From assembly GCA_017625935.1 (NCBI GenBank), contig JAGALA010000003.1:1-56025 (forward strand): a stretch of DNA of 56,025 bases. The letters are read 5' to 3'. Positions 15,380 to 24,703 of the stretch are shown piece by piece. How positions within the stretch are numbered: position 1 is the stretch's first letter; each line of letters begins with the position of its first letter. Below the pieces are notes generated by a model. The model was not told where the DNA came from. It did not search any database and saw nothing but the letters and a program-made list of their open reading frames with translations. Origin of the DNA: Clostridia bacterium (lineage in GTDB: Bacteria > Bacillota > Clostridia > Oscillospirales > CAG-272). Position numbers and translations under genes: made by a program.

Positions 15380-17866
15380 TTAAATTTTGCTTTCGATAAG
15401 AATTGCCTCGGGTAAATCCTCTATGGAATTATAATTTGTGATAAAGCTGTCAACTGCCAAGCAGCCCCAAGCCTCGGAGGCGTTGTCCACAACTCTTATG
15501 TAAACCTCCGTGCCCATAAACTCGGTAAGGTCTGCCTTGAAAAGGAACATACGTCCCTCGTTTGAGTCTGCGTTGTCGTTGTGATATTTTAGAATAGCCT
15601 CGTCAGTTGAAGCATCAACTATCTCAATATAGCACTCGGGGTTGTAGCCGCCGCCAAGCTTAAAGGTGATAAAGCCGCAGCCGCCAACGGTAAAGGCGCT
15701 GCTCGTAAGAGTGCCCTTGGCTGCTTCCATACTGCCCATAACGTCCTCAATTCCGCTGAAGAGGAATCTGCCGTCCTTATTGTAGGACTTTTCTGCGTTC
15801 TTCCAGAAAACGTCCTGTCCCGAAACGTAGCCCATTTCGGTTACTCCGCTTTCGGTTTCAAGTGTCCAGCCTGTCAAGTCGCCTGATTCAAAGTCGCCAT
15901 TCAAAACTTGATACGGGTCGTTCTCGCCGAGAAGCGTGTCGGGGAGTGGCTCAGGCTTAATGTTGATTGCTTCGTTTGCATTTGAAGGCACGCCTGCCAA
16001 GTCCTTATAGTAGGTTACAAAGCTGTCTGCGGTGATTAAGCCCCAGCCGCTTACTGCATTATCTACTATTTGAATTTTCAGGCTTCTTCCCATATATTCG
16101 GAAAGGTCTGCCTTATACATAACCATATTTGCAAGGTTACTGCCGTTATTGATAATGCCGATGCCCTTGTCGTTGAAGAGGCGGTTTGCATATCTTGCAA
16201 GCTCCTCGCCTGTTTCAGCATCAATAATTGAAATGTAGCATTCAAGTGGATTTGCACCGCCACCGAGTAAGAAGGTGATGTAGCCCGAGCCGCCAACCTT
16301 AAACGCGGAGCTTGTTAACGTACCCTTATGGGATTCAAGCACGCCTGCGCCCTCGTCAACAATACCTGAGAAGAGGTACATGCCCTTCTTGTTGTATGGA
16401 AGGTTCTCTGCCCACCAGCCCGATGCGTTTGTAACTTGACCGATTTTCTCGCCGTCGAGTGTCCAGCCGTCTAAATTGCCTGCTTCAAAGCCGCCGTTTA
16501 CGATTTGATATTCGCTATCAATCATAATATCCGTTTCGTAGGAAGCAAGGAAGGATTCGCTATCGATCCAAAGTGGCTTTTTTTCCCAATAGGTTTGAAC
16601 GCTGTCAAGAGTGATACAGCCAAGCTCCTCGGATGAGGAGTTTACGTCAACAACCTCAATATACATCGTTTCGCCAATGTACTTTGAGAGGTCAGCATAG
16701 TACTGAACGAGGTTTAATAAGCGCATTCCGTTTTGAACGTATGGGAATTGATAGTTCCAATACTTAAAGTTGGAATATCTTGCAACCTCGGTAGCACCGT
16801 CGCCGTTTTTAACCATAAATCTAATGTATGTTTTGCTGTTATCTGCGCAGCCGCCAAGCTTGAAGGACACGTAGCCCGAGCCGCCAAGCACAAAGTCTGA
16901 CGAGCGCATAACGCCTGTTGCGGACGGCATATATTTTCCGTAATGGTAATCACCGTCGCGTGAATAAGGGATGTTTTCGTTCCACCAAACGCTCTCGGTG
17001 TTAACACCCTCGTTTGAAAACGCCTCGCCCTCAACAACCGTCCAGCCTGCAAGTGAGCCAAGCTCAAAGCCGCCGTTTACAATTTCGTAAATTGAAGGTG
17101 CTTCGCCCTCGGTTTCGTAATCGGTTACCTTAGTGAAATATTCACCCTCTGTTTGTGGGTCAACGTATTCGCCTATTCTTATATCGTCAACTGCGATATA
17201 GCCGTAGTAGTAGCTCTCGTCGTTATCTACTACTCTTATGTATGATTCTTGTCCTGCATACTCCGACAAATCAAGATAGTACTCATAGAAGTTGTCGGTG
17301 TTATATACACCTGATGCATATCTTTCGGGGATGATGTAGCTTTCGGTGTGCTCGTGGAAATATTCGTTTGTTTGCATAGCGATGAGCTTGTCGTTTTCCA
17401 CAAGGTAGAAGCCGACGAAGCAAAGACGCTCATTTGCCTTTTTAGGTGCGCCTGTGCCCTTGCCGACTGTTAAAGCACCGCCTGCAAGCTTCAAGCTAAC
17501 CACGCCGTTTTCGGGAACGATAAAGCTGCTTGAACGGATAGCACCCGTTCTTGCACCCGAGTACTTACCGTGATAGCCCTTGCCTGTTAAATACCAGTTG
17601 CCTGTTTGATTGATTGACAAAACGTTGTTGTTTGCATCGTCCTCAAACATAAAGGTTTTTTGTGAGGAAACGCAATCGTTGTCAAAGGCATCTCCGTATT
17701 CCACCGTCCAGCCCGATAGGTCTGCTGACTCAAAGCCACCGTTGATTATAGATTTGGTTTCTTTCTCGGGCTCGGGGGTGTTACCCTTATCGCCGCAAGC
17801 GACAAGCGCGAAGGACAAAAGAATTACACATAAAACGCTTGTAACTGAAATTAATATTTTACGCAT
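15380..17866 (-). CDS. Lipoprotein with four fructan-binding-like modules
   Basis: About 828 residues from ATG 17866, chosen because AAGGAGG lies six bases upstream; the six-codon-longer start at 17884 would place that site inside the gene. Lipobox ALVAC, lipid Cys24. It consists almost wholly of four modules opening NGGFESADLSGW, NGGFELGSLAGW, NGGFEAGNLDGW and NGDFESGDLTGW, each ending with a WGxxxxDSFxTYY-like strand. No enzyme domain. The start follows the stop of the GH32 lipoprotein gene by about 10 bp, so the two are translationally close and probably act together on the surface. Confidence 0.75.
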   Translation of the reverse strand: MRKILISVTSVLCVILLSFALVACGDKGNTPEPEKETKSIINGGFESADLSGWTVEYGDAFDNDCVSSQKTFMFEDDANNNVLSINQTGNWYLTGKGYHGKYSGARTGAIRSSSFIVPENGVVSLKLAGGALTVGKGTGAPKKANERLCFVGFYLVENDKLIAMQTNEYFHEHTESYIIPERYASGVYNTDNFYEYYLDLSEYAGQESYIRVVDNDESYYYGYIAVDDIRIGEYVDPQTEGEYFTKVTDYETEGEAPSIYEIVNGGFELGSLAGWTVVEGEAFSNEGVNTESVWWNENIPYSRDGDYHYGKYMPSATGVMRSSDFVLGGSGYVSFKLGGCADNSKTYIRFMVKNGDGATEVARYSNFKYWNYQFPYVQNGMRLLNLVQYYADLSKYIGETMYIEVVDVNSSSEELGCITLDSVQTYWEKKPLWIDSESFLASYETDIMIDSEYQIVNGGFEAGNLDGWTLDGEKIGQVTNASGWWAENLPYNKKGMYLFSGIVDEGAGVLESHKGTLTSSAFKVGGSGYITFLLGGGANPLECYISIIDAETGEELARYANRLFNDKGIGIINNGSNLANMVMYKADLSEYMGRSLKIQIVDNAVSGWGLITADSFVTYYKDLAGVPSNANEAINIKPEPLPDTLLGENDPYQVLNGDFESGDLTGWTLETESGVTEMGYVSGQDVFWKNAEKSYNKDGRFLFSGIEDVMGSMEAAKGTLTSSAFTVGGCGFITFKLGGGYNPECYIEIVDASTDEAILKYHNDNADSNEGRMFLFKADLTEFMGTEVYIRVVDNASEAWGCLAVDSFITNYNSIEDLPEAILIESKI

Positions 17867-17876
17867 TTTGTCCTCC

Positions 17877-20405
17877 TTACTCACCTAAATTTTTCATATT
17901 ACCGTAGTATGGCGGTGTTACAGTATCGCTGTAAGCTGAGCCCATACGGTTGATTTCAAGCTCGGTAAATGTGATATTTGCATTGTTGTCGAAAATTCTT
18001 AAATAATCTGAATCGCCGTAGCCGGGGTAAATTCTTGTTGTAAAGCTGATAACGCCGTCAACATAAACCTCAAGCATAGAACGGTCCATCAAAATTGTTA
18101 TTTCATATTCGTTCTTAACACGGTCCCACGTATGGCTTGGCTGACGGTTAACGTAGTCAAGGGACGAGGACTCGTTTCTGTCAATTACGACACCGCCGTT
18201 AAAGAACATTATCTCTGTTCTTTCGGTTCTTCCGTCTACAACGTAAGGATTGTATCTTACAAGGAAGCCCGCTGAGTAGTCGGTGCTTGTTGGGTCAAGC
18301 TCAATCTTTGCCTTGATTTCGAGCATATCGCCGCGAATATCGGAGATTTCCGCGTTGATTTCATCAGCGGTTTTGCCATCACCTGTGTAGGAATAAAGCA
18401 CCTCTTGTCTTAAGGACTCGATTTCCTTAACGGGCTCACGGATAACCTCTGTGCCGTCGTCGGAGAGCCAAAGCTCAAGCGGAATTGCAAAGTTGTGTGC
18501 CCAGCCCGCGGTGTAGTTTTGCGCGGTGCCTGCGTCCTTACCCTGTGCGATAGCATAAAGAATTGTTCTGCCGTCCTCGTAGGTCTTGCCTGCCGCTATA
18601 TCCTCCTCGGTTAAGAAGCAAACGCCGTTTTGACCTGTATATACGCCTCTGCCAAGGTCAAAGAGCTTCGGCTTGTCGTCATCTGCTATAAATCTGCAGG
18701 TTTCCTTATCAAACGTGCCGATCCAGTAGTAGCATTCAACGGTGTAGCCGTCAACTGTGTACTGTGGGCAGTCGAAAAGGATATATTTTGTTTGTGAGCC
18801 GTCCTTGGTGCTGATAGGAAGCATTACAACGCACTCCCAGTGTGCACCCTGCTCGGGATATCTGTTATAGTCGCATTGATAGAGATAGCCGCGGTGATTC
18901 CACTCTCTCATATTCTCCGAGGTATAGATAACGGCAGAGCCGCCCGCGCCCGGGATTGAGGTGGAAACCATCATATAGTAAACGCCGCTGTCGTACCAAA
19001 CGAATGGGTCACGGAACTGCTCTCTTTCGCCCTGTGAGTTGTCGTTTGGCTGAGTGATAACGAGCTTATCCTCTACAATCCATTCTGTAAGATATGGGTC
19101 GGTCGGATCAGCCGCGTGTGCAAATGCTACGTTTTGTCCGCCGTGGTTAGGATTGCCGTAGAGGTTTGTTCCCGCTGTGATAGCAAGCCACGGTGTTCCG
19201 TCAGGACCTATGCAAGCGCCGCCTGTCCAAATGCCCTCGGGGCAAATGCCGGGAGTTGGAACAACGGCATCCTTAACGTACACCCAGTGAATCATATCGG
19301 GGCTTGCAATGTGCGCCCAACGAATCTGTGACCAATACGGTCCTGCGGGGTTGTGCTGATAGAACACGTGATACATACCGTTATAGTAGAATGGCGAGTG
19401 TGGCTCGTTCATCCATACTGCAGGTGGAAGTGCGTGGTACTGCGGACGGTAGCGGTCACCCTCGTAAACCGAGGAGTCAAGCTGTATGTCCTTAAAGTCA
19501 AGATACGGATGAGCCTCGTCGGAGTCTGTATCCTTATAGATTTCACCAATTTCCTTTGGATTTAATGCTTCTGAATAGATTTGAACCTCGTCAAGAAGTC
19601 CTGATACCATTTGTCTTTTAATACCGAATTCGATTTGCGGGCTTACGTAAGCACCGATACGAAGCGGCTCCTCGGTATAAATGATGCTTGTTGCAACAAG
19701 CTCGGGAATGAGTGCCTCGTAGGATTTTTCGCCGTTAAAGAAAAGTCCGATGTAGCCTGTTTCGCCGTCGAAAACAACGGAAACGTGTGACCACTCATAA
19801 AGCGGGAGCGCGTTAATCGGGTCGTAGAAGCCAACCACGAAATCCTCGCCTGTTTCCTCGTTATGTAACGCGAGCTGAATGCCCCAAACGCCAAGACGTC
19901 CGTAGCCGAGCAAGAAGCCCTCGCACATTTCAATATCACCCTTGTTGATGATTGAGGTCATACGGGTGTGGCCTGCCGCGTCGGATGCGCCGTCGTAGTA
20001 AACGATGTTTTCAAAAACTCTCGGTGCAACCCAAGCTGACATAGTAATTGCGGATGACGGCGCTTCAAAATCTCTGTTTACGATGTTGTTTGAAAAGCCG
20101 TCCATATATAGGGCATTGCCCTTAACGCCCGGTCTTCTCAAGGGGTCGTTTGGCTCCTTGAAAAGAGAGTCCGCGTTTTGTTCGTTAAATACGTAGTTAA
20201 TTGTGTAATTATTTCCGCTGACTGATTCCTTTGTGAGCGAGCCCTCAAATTCGTCAAGCGAATAATTTAACACAAGGGAGCTTTTTCCCCCGTTGTTTGT
20301 GCTGCTATTGTTATCGGGCTCATTGCCGCCGCCCTTACAGCCCGATGCTGCGATAAGCAAGATAAACAACAGCATAAAAATTGCTATATATCTATTAAAT
20401 TTCAT
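17877..20405 (-). CDS. LamG-GH32 lipoprotein with variant WMNEPH nucleophile motif
   Basis: 842 residues. Lipobox AASGC, lipid Cys23. Residues about 45-290 are a LamG/concanavalin-like sandwich (ALYMDGFSNNIV...SAWVAP...WSHVSVVFDG...LLDEVQIYSEAL). Residues about 318-640 are a GH32 propeller and the rest its beta-sandwich. The transition-state motif FRDPF (464-468) and the acid/base WECV (Glu524) are intact. The nucleophile box reads WMNEPHSP (331-338) with Glu334 where the family has Asp, and PHS where it has PNG. It may be an endo-acting or transferase variant of the family, or have changed activity; the fructan context supports a fructan substrate. It sits between the permease and binding-module genes in one operon. 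Confidence 0.85.
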   Translation of the reverse strand: MKFNRYIAIFMLLFILLIAASGCKGGGNEPDNNSSTNNGGKSSLVLNYSLDEFEGSLTKESVSGNNYTINYVFNEQNADSLFKEPNDPLRRPGVKGNALYMDGFSNNIVNRDFEAPSSAITMSAWVAPRVFENIVYYDGASDAAGHTRMTSIINKGDIEMCEGFLLGYGRLGVWGIQLALHNEETGEDFVVGFYDPINALPLYEWSHVSVVFDGETGYIGLFFNGEKSYEALIPELVATSIIYTEEPLRIGAYVSPQIEFGIKRQMVSGLLDEVQIYSEALNPKEIGEIYKDTDSDEAHPYLDFKDIQLDSSVYEGDRYRPQYHALPPAVWMNEPHSPFYYNGMYHVFYQHNPAGPYWSQIRWAHIASPDMIHWVYVKDAVVPTPGICPEGIWTGGACIGPDGTPWLAITAGTNLYGNPNHGGQNVAFAHAADPTDPYLTEWIVEDKLVITQPNDNSQGEREQFRDPFVWYDSGVYYMMVSTSIPGAGGSAVIYTSENMREWNHRGYLYQCDYNRYPEQGAHWECVVMLPISTKDGSQTKYILFDCPQYTVDGYTVECYYWIGTFDKETCRFIADDDKPKLFDLGRGVYTGQNGVCFLTEEDIAAGKTYEDGRTILYAIAQGKDAGTAQNYTAGWAHNFAIPLELWLSDDGTEVIREPVKEIESLRQEVLYSYTGDGKTADEINAEISDIRGDMLEIKAKIELDPTSTDYSAGFLVRYNPYVVDGRTERTEIMFFNGGVVIDRNESSSLDYVNRQPSHTWDRVKNEYEITILMDRSMLEVYVDGVISFTTRIYPGYGDSDYLRIFDNNANITFTELEINRMGSAYSDTVTPPYYGNMKNLGE

Positions 20406-20411
20406 AATTCC

Positions 20412-21326
20412 TCACATTTTAAGCCCGGACGTGCCAAAGCCCTGTACAATATATTTTTGTGCCGCAACGTAGGTTACGAAAATCGGTATACTTGTTATTA
20501 CCAATGATGCCATAACCTCGCCTGTGGTAATGCTTTCAATGCTCTTTATTGATATAAGCGCGGTTTGAATCGGCAAAAGCGGCCAGGAGCCGTCGTCTGC
20601 TGCAGGTAAAATCATTGACGGCCAGAGGTAATCGTTCCAAACGCCGATGAAGCAGAATACCGCAACGGTTGCAAGTATCGGCTTTGAAAGCGGCATAATT
20701 ACCTTGAAAAATACACCTAAGGTGCTTGCGCCGTCAATACGCGCCGCCTCCTCGTATTCCTTGGGAATATTCTGGAAGAACTGCATAAACAGAAAAATAT
20801 TGAATATGCTTATTGCCGCAGGTAGTATTACACCCAAAACGCTCATTCCCTGCTTTAGCCCAAGCATTATTTTAACTATTGAGTAAAGCGGAATAATTGA
20901 CGTTTCAACAGGTACTACTATCAAGAAAATAATCATAAACGATAAAAGCCTTTTGCCCGGGAACTTAAGCTTTGCCATAACGTAGCCCGCAAGTCCGTTT
21001 ATAAGGATGTTAAGCACGATAACGAAGCCTGCGTAGATAAAGCTGTTCAAAGCGTATTTCCAAATATCGTAATTCAGTAATACGTTTTTATAGTTTTCAA
21101 GCGCCGTGCCCAGATGCGCAAAATCGGGCAGGAACATATTTAAGGTTCCCACGCCTGCCGCATACGCACTCTCACTCTTTGTTGAGGTTGCGATCATATA
21201 AACTATGGGCATTATAAATATCGCGGAGAGAATAATCCCTACGATATAGTAAATTACTTCCTTTACGGTTTTCTTGGCGGGCTTTTTATTAGGCCTAAAG
21301 TTTGGTAAATCTTTAATTTTATCCAT
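20412..21326 (-). CDS. Sugar ABC transporter permease (MalG type)
   Basis: 304 residues with six predicted membrane helices after a short cytoplasmic N-terminus. The EAA loop EEAARIDGASTLGVFFKVIMPLSKP, which docks on the ATPase, is clear in the last third. Typical MalG/MsmG-family length and ending (QKYIVQGFGTSGLKM). Good RBS GGGAGAAG. One base separates it from the companion permease. Inferred to pass fructo-oligosaccharides with the adjacent MalF-type subunit and binding protein; no ATPase is adjacent, but one lies in the same operon at 30424. Confidence 0.92.
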   Translation of the reverse strand: MDKIKDLPNFRPNKKPAKKTVKEVIYYIVGIILSAIFIMPIVYMIATSTKSESAYAAGVGTLNMFLPDFAHLGTALENYKNVLLNYDIWKYALNSFIYAGFVIVLNILINGLAGYVMAKLKFPGKRLLSFMIIFLIVVPVETSIIPLYSIVKIMLGLKQGMSVLGVILPAAISIFNIFLFMQFFQNIPKEYEEAARIDGASTLGVFFKVIMPLSKPILATVAVFCFIGVWNDYLWPSMILPAADDGSWPLLPIQTALISIKSIESITTGEVMASLVITSIPIFVTYVAAQKYIVQGFGTSGLKM

Positions 21327-21327
21327 A

Positions 21328-22299
21328 TTACTTCTCCCTAAATAATCTTCGCTGAATTAGCGTTACGCCGCCGATAAATATTGTCATAAGAAGTGCAACC
21401 GCGGACGATTCACCCACAAAGCGCTCCGTATAACCGCTGTTGTACATATAGTACGAAAGCGTTACCGTATGATCCATATAGCCTGTCATAAGCATCGGCT
21501 GAGTTAAAATTCTGCAAGCGCCGATGAATACTGTGATAAGTATGTAAACGATGGTTGAGCGTAGCCCCACCCAGGTTACGTTCCAAAACTTGTGCCACCA
21601 GTTTGCACCGTCAAGAGAGGCTGCCTCGTAAAGGTCCTTTCTGATGTTTGAAAGACCTGAAAGGAATATAAGCATTTGATAGCCACAGCCCTGCCAAGCA
21701 CTAAGAATTATAATGCAAGGCATCGCGGTTTTCGGGTCACGCAACCAGTCGTGCGGCGGCACGCCCACCATACCGAGCATCGCGTTTAGAAGTCCGCCCT
21801 CACCCGGGGCTAAAATCTGCTCCCACAAAAACGCCGTGATAGAAAGCGAAATTACAACGGGGGCAAAAAAGCAAACCTTGAAAATCTTGCTTCCTATACC
21901 CGGTCGGTTTACGAACAGGGCAAGGAACAATGCAAGTCCGATTTGCAACGGAACAACGCCGATAACGAAGGTGGCGGTGTTCTTTATTGCGTTATAAAGC
22001 ATTCCCTTTTCGGAAATTTCCTCGAAAATCTGAACGAAATTCTTGAAAAATACAATGTTAATTTCGTTTGGTTTTAATAGGTAGTAGTCGGTAAATGCGT
22101 AGCCGAGTGAATATAAAATCGGAAGTAATATAAACAAAAAGGCGAGCGCGATCGCAGGTAAAAGCATAAGGTATGCTGTTGCCGTCGATTTTACACGGTA
22201 TACCTCCTTGCGCCGCTTGGCGGTGGCAAGGTCATAGGCGACGAAGCCACCGAAGGCGCATAAAAACAACACGAATATAATTATCGATGTTTTAGTCAT
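21328..22299 (-). CDS. Sugar ABC transporter permease (MalF type)
   Basis: 323 residues. There is one extra N-terminal helix (5-22), then a basic loop (KRRKEVYRVK) and six helices typical of the family. The EAA loop EAASLDGANWWHKFWNVTWVGL is present. The ribosome site is weak, so translation may be coupled to the binding-protein gene 22 bp upstream. It pairs with the MalG-type subunit to form the channel. Substrate by context: fructose oligomers. Confidence 0.92.
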   Translation of the reverse strand: MTKTSIIIFVLFLCAFGGFVAYDLATAKRRKEVYRVKSTATAYLMLLPAIALAFLFILLPILYSLGYAFTDYYLLKPNEINIVFFKNFVQIFEEISEKGMLYNAIKNTATFVIGVVPLQIGLALFLALFVNRPGIGSKIFKVCFFAPVVISLSITAFLWEQILAPGEGGLLNAMLGMVGVPPHDWLRDPKTAMPCIIILSAWQGCGYQMLIFLSGLSNIRKDLYEAASLDGANWWHKFWNVTWVGLRSTIVYILITVFIGACRILTQPMLMTGYMDHTVTLSYYMYNSGYTERFVGESSAVALLMTIFIGGVTLIQRRLFREK

Positions 22300-22321
22300 T
22301 TTCGTTAATTAGTATAAAATA

Positions 22322-23641
22322 CTATCCTCGATTTTTAATTTTATCAATCGCATCCTGAAGTGTGTTTGTGGCTGAATTCAAAAGATCCTTAACGCTTCCG
22401 TTCTCCAAGCTGTAGATAACACGGTTGAAGGTTGTTGAGAAGGTTGGGTATGCAATTGTTACAGGGCGTTCTCTGCCGCTTAATTCAAGCTGCTTCATAA
22501 GTGTGTATTCAGGTGAACCAGGGGCGTAGTTCTTAACAACGTCCTTACGTGCGGGAATCATACCTGTTGCATTTGTGATAGCCTCTGAGCTTTCAGCGGA
22601 GGTCATCCACTTAAGAAGCTCAAGTGCTGCTGTTTTATCTGTGTGATGGTTGTTTGTAATTGCGTATGACCAGCTTCCTGTTGCACTTGCTGCCTCTACT
22701 CCCTTTGGATATGGCAAAAGTCCCCAGTCATCACGGGAAGCGAAGTATTCTCTGTACTTATTGTCAAGGTCGGGAATTGTCCAGCCCGATGAGAGGTACA
22801 TACCAACCTTGCCTGTGAAGAAGTCGGTAGCACCGATTGCGTATGAGGTATAGCCGTCCTTAATCAAGCCCTTAATAAATTCAAAGCCCTCGGCTGTTGC
22901 GGCGGAGTTATAGTAGCCGCTTGCGGTCAAGCCGTCGCTTGATACGAAGCTGCCGCCTGTTGCATAAATAAACGGATAAAGAAGGTACGGTGCGGTTTCG
23001 TCCTTGGTTGCGTCAATACGCATATCAACTGCGGTAACGCCGTATCTTTTAAGGCTTTCACAAACTGCTCTGAACTCGTCAAGCGTCCAAGGATTTTCAG
23101 CGGTGTAGCCGCTAACGTCTATGCCTGCCGCACGGAAAATCTTTTTGTTGTAGAAGAAGCCCGCGCTTGACTCTTGAATTGGAAGACCGTAAAGTCTGCC
23201 GTTATACATATTGAGTGAATAGAACTTATCCTGATCCTCTTTTGGAATTAAGTCACTGATGTCGTAAAGAAGACCTGAGCTTGCGTATGCCGCGGTGTTT
23301 GGTGCGTCAAAGGTTATGATGTCAGCCAAGGTGCCCTCAAGCTGATTGTTTTGAAGCTCTGTTTCATAGCCCGATGCGCCTGCGCTACGAGCCTTGAAGA
23401 TTGGCTGTGCCTTAATCTTTTGGTCCTTGTATGCGGCGTTAAATGCATTTATTCTCTTTTGGTACGCCTGACCCTCGGTTGAGGATTTGTCAACGTGGAA
23501 CATAATTTTTACGATTGTGTTGCCCTCAGCATCGACAGTCGGCTCTCCGCCGCCACCGCCGCCTCCTGTGCACGAGGTTACGCCGAATAAGGTGATAACA
23601 ACAAGCAAGGCTGAAATAATTGAAGCTATAAATCTTTTCAT
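22322..23641 (-). CDS. Extracellular solute-binding lipoprotein (family 1)
   Basis: 439 residues. Lipobox GVTSC, lipid Cys24, followed by seven consecutive Gly as a flexible linker. The rest has the family-1 sugar-binding fold (VKIMFHVDKSS..., ADIITFDAPNTAAYASSGLLYDIS, YNGRLYGLPIQESSAGFFYNKKIF, WTLDEFRAVCESLK, GKVGMYLSSGWTIPDL). It captures the sugar outside the membrane and delivers it to the two permeases encoded next. RBS is present; 33 bp after the LacI gene. Specificity for fructo-oligosaccharides is inferred from the operon. Confidence 0.92.
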   Translation of the reverse strand: MKRFIASIISALLVVITLFGVTSCTGGGGGGGEPTVDAEGNTIVKIMFHVDKSSTEGQAYQKRINAFNAAYKDQKIKAQPIFKARSAGASGYETELQNNQLEGTLADIITFDAPNTAAYASSGLLYDISDLIPKEDQDKFYSLNMYNGRLYGLPIQESSAGFFYNKKIFRAAGIDVSGYTAENPWTLDEFRAVCESLKRYGVTAVDMRIDATKDETAPYLLYPFIYATGGSFVSSDGLTASGYYNSAATAEGFEFIKGLIKDGYTSYAIGATDFFTGKVGMYLSSGWTIPDLDNKYREYFASRDDWGLLPYPKGVEAASATGSWSYAITNNHHTDKTAALELLKWMTSAESSEAITNATGMIPARKDVVKNYAPGSPEYTLMKQLELSGRERPVTIAYPTFSTTFNRVIYSLENGSVKDLLNSATNTLQDAIDKIKNRG

Positions 23642-23674
23642 TATCTTTCTCCTATTATAAATTTCCGTTAGTTA

Positions 23675-24643
23675 TTATTTAGTGGTTGTGCCAAGAATAA
23701 ATTTTGTTTTGAGAACCGTTCTTTGGCAGGTTTCCTCATTGTGTATTCTTTTAATCAACAGTCTTACAACCTGTCTTGCCATTTCCTCAATGGGCTGCTC
23801 AACGCTCGTTATGTTGCTTATGCCCCATTGCTTGAAAATGCCGTCGTAGGAAACAATCTGAAGCTCCTCGGGGATTTTTTTGCCAAGGCTCAGTGCCTCC
23901 TCGTAAAAGAACTGCGAAAGGGTGTAGCCCGAAACGAAGACCGCGTCAACGTCCTTATATTTTTCAATAAAGTCCGCAACAACGAGTGATTCCTCTCCGT
24001 GCTGAATAATTTCGTTTACGATGTGCGGCGTCATACCGTATTCCGCCATAACGTCACGGTAAGCGCGCTCTCTTTCCATAACCTCCGAGCCGACAAGCGG
24101 CTTGGAGCCGATAAAGCCTACGCTTTTCGCACCGTGCTCTATCATATATTTTATTGCGTTTTTCGTAGCGTCGTAGTTGTCGCTGGTGACGTAAGGAATT
24201 CTTTCGCCGAAGGTTCTGTCTATCGAAACGATGGGACAGCCCTTAAGCTCCTCCTCCTTATGCATATAGTGAGTAACGAATACTGCACCGTCAACCTCTC
24301 TTTGCTTGATTTTGGTTATAATATCGATTTCCTTATCGACCTTTTGCTGTGAGGATACCAAAATCACGGAATAGCCGAAGCGGCTTGCCTCATCCTCTAC
24401 GTAATACGCGAGCTTTGCGAAAAACGGATGGCTGATGACAGGCACTAAAAGAGCGATGATTTTGGTTTCGTTTTTTCTTAATCTGAACGCCATATTGTTG
24501 CGCGAATAGTTAAGCGCCTCCATTGCGTCAAGCACCTTTTTTCTCGTCTCCTTGCCTACTGCCTTTTCGTTGTTTATAACTCTTGAAACAGTACCGACTC
24601 CGACTCCTGCGTATTTTGCTACGTCTTTAATTGTTACTTCCAA
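23675..24643 (-). CDS. LacI-family regulator of the fructan locus
   Basis: 322 residues. N-terminal HTH TIKDVAKYAGVGVGTVSRVINNEKAVGKETRKKVLDAMEALNYSRNN with hinge, then a periplasmic-binding-protein-like effector domain (PVISHPFFAKLAYYVEDEA..., VDGAVFVTHY, SIDRTFGERIPYVTSDN, FVSGYTL...). The start is TTG at 24643 with GGGAGG upstream. It lies inside the operon between a GH32 and the binding protein, so it should control its own operon. The palindromes at 32053 and 32108 are the best operator candidates. It senses a sugar or sugar phosphate; which one is not visible. Confidence 0.9.
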   Translation of the reverse strand: MEVTIKDVAKYAGVGVGTVSRVINNEKAVGKETRKKVLDAMEALNYSRNNMAFRLRKNETKIIALLVPVISHPFFAKLAYYVEDEASRFGYSVILVSSQQKVDKEIDIITKIKQREVDGAVFVTHYMHKEEELKGCPIVSIDRTFGERIPYVTSDNYDATKNAIKYMIEHGAKSVGFIGSKPLVGSEVMERERAYRDVMAEYGMTPHIVNEIIQHGEESLVVADFIEKYKDVDAVFVSGYTLSQFFYEEALSLGKKIPEELQIVSYDGIFKQWGISNITSVEQPIEEMARQVVRLLIKRIHNEETCQRTVLKTKFILGTTTK

Positions 24644-24703
24644 ATGTGACCTCCCAAATTGCGTAACCGCCTGTATCTTGAAAATGTCTGCGGCTTAACG
24701 GGG

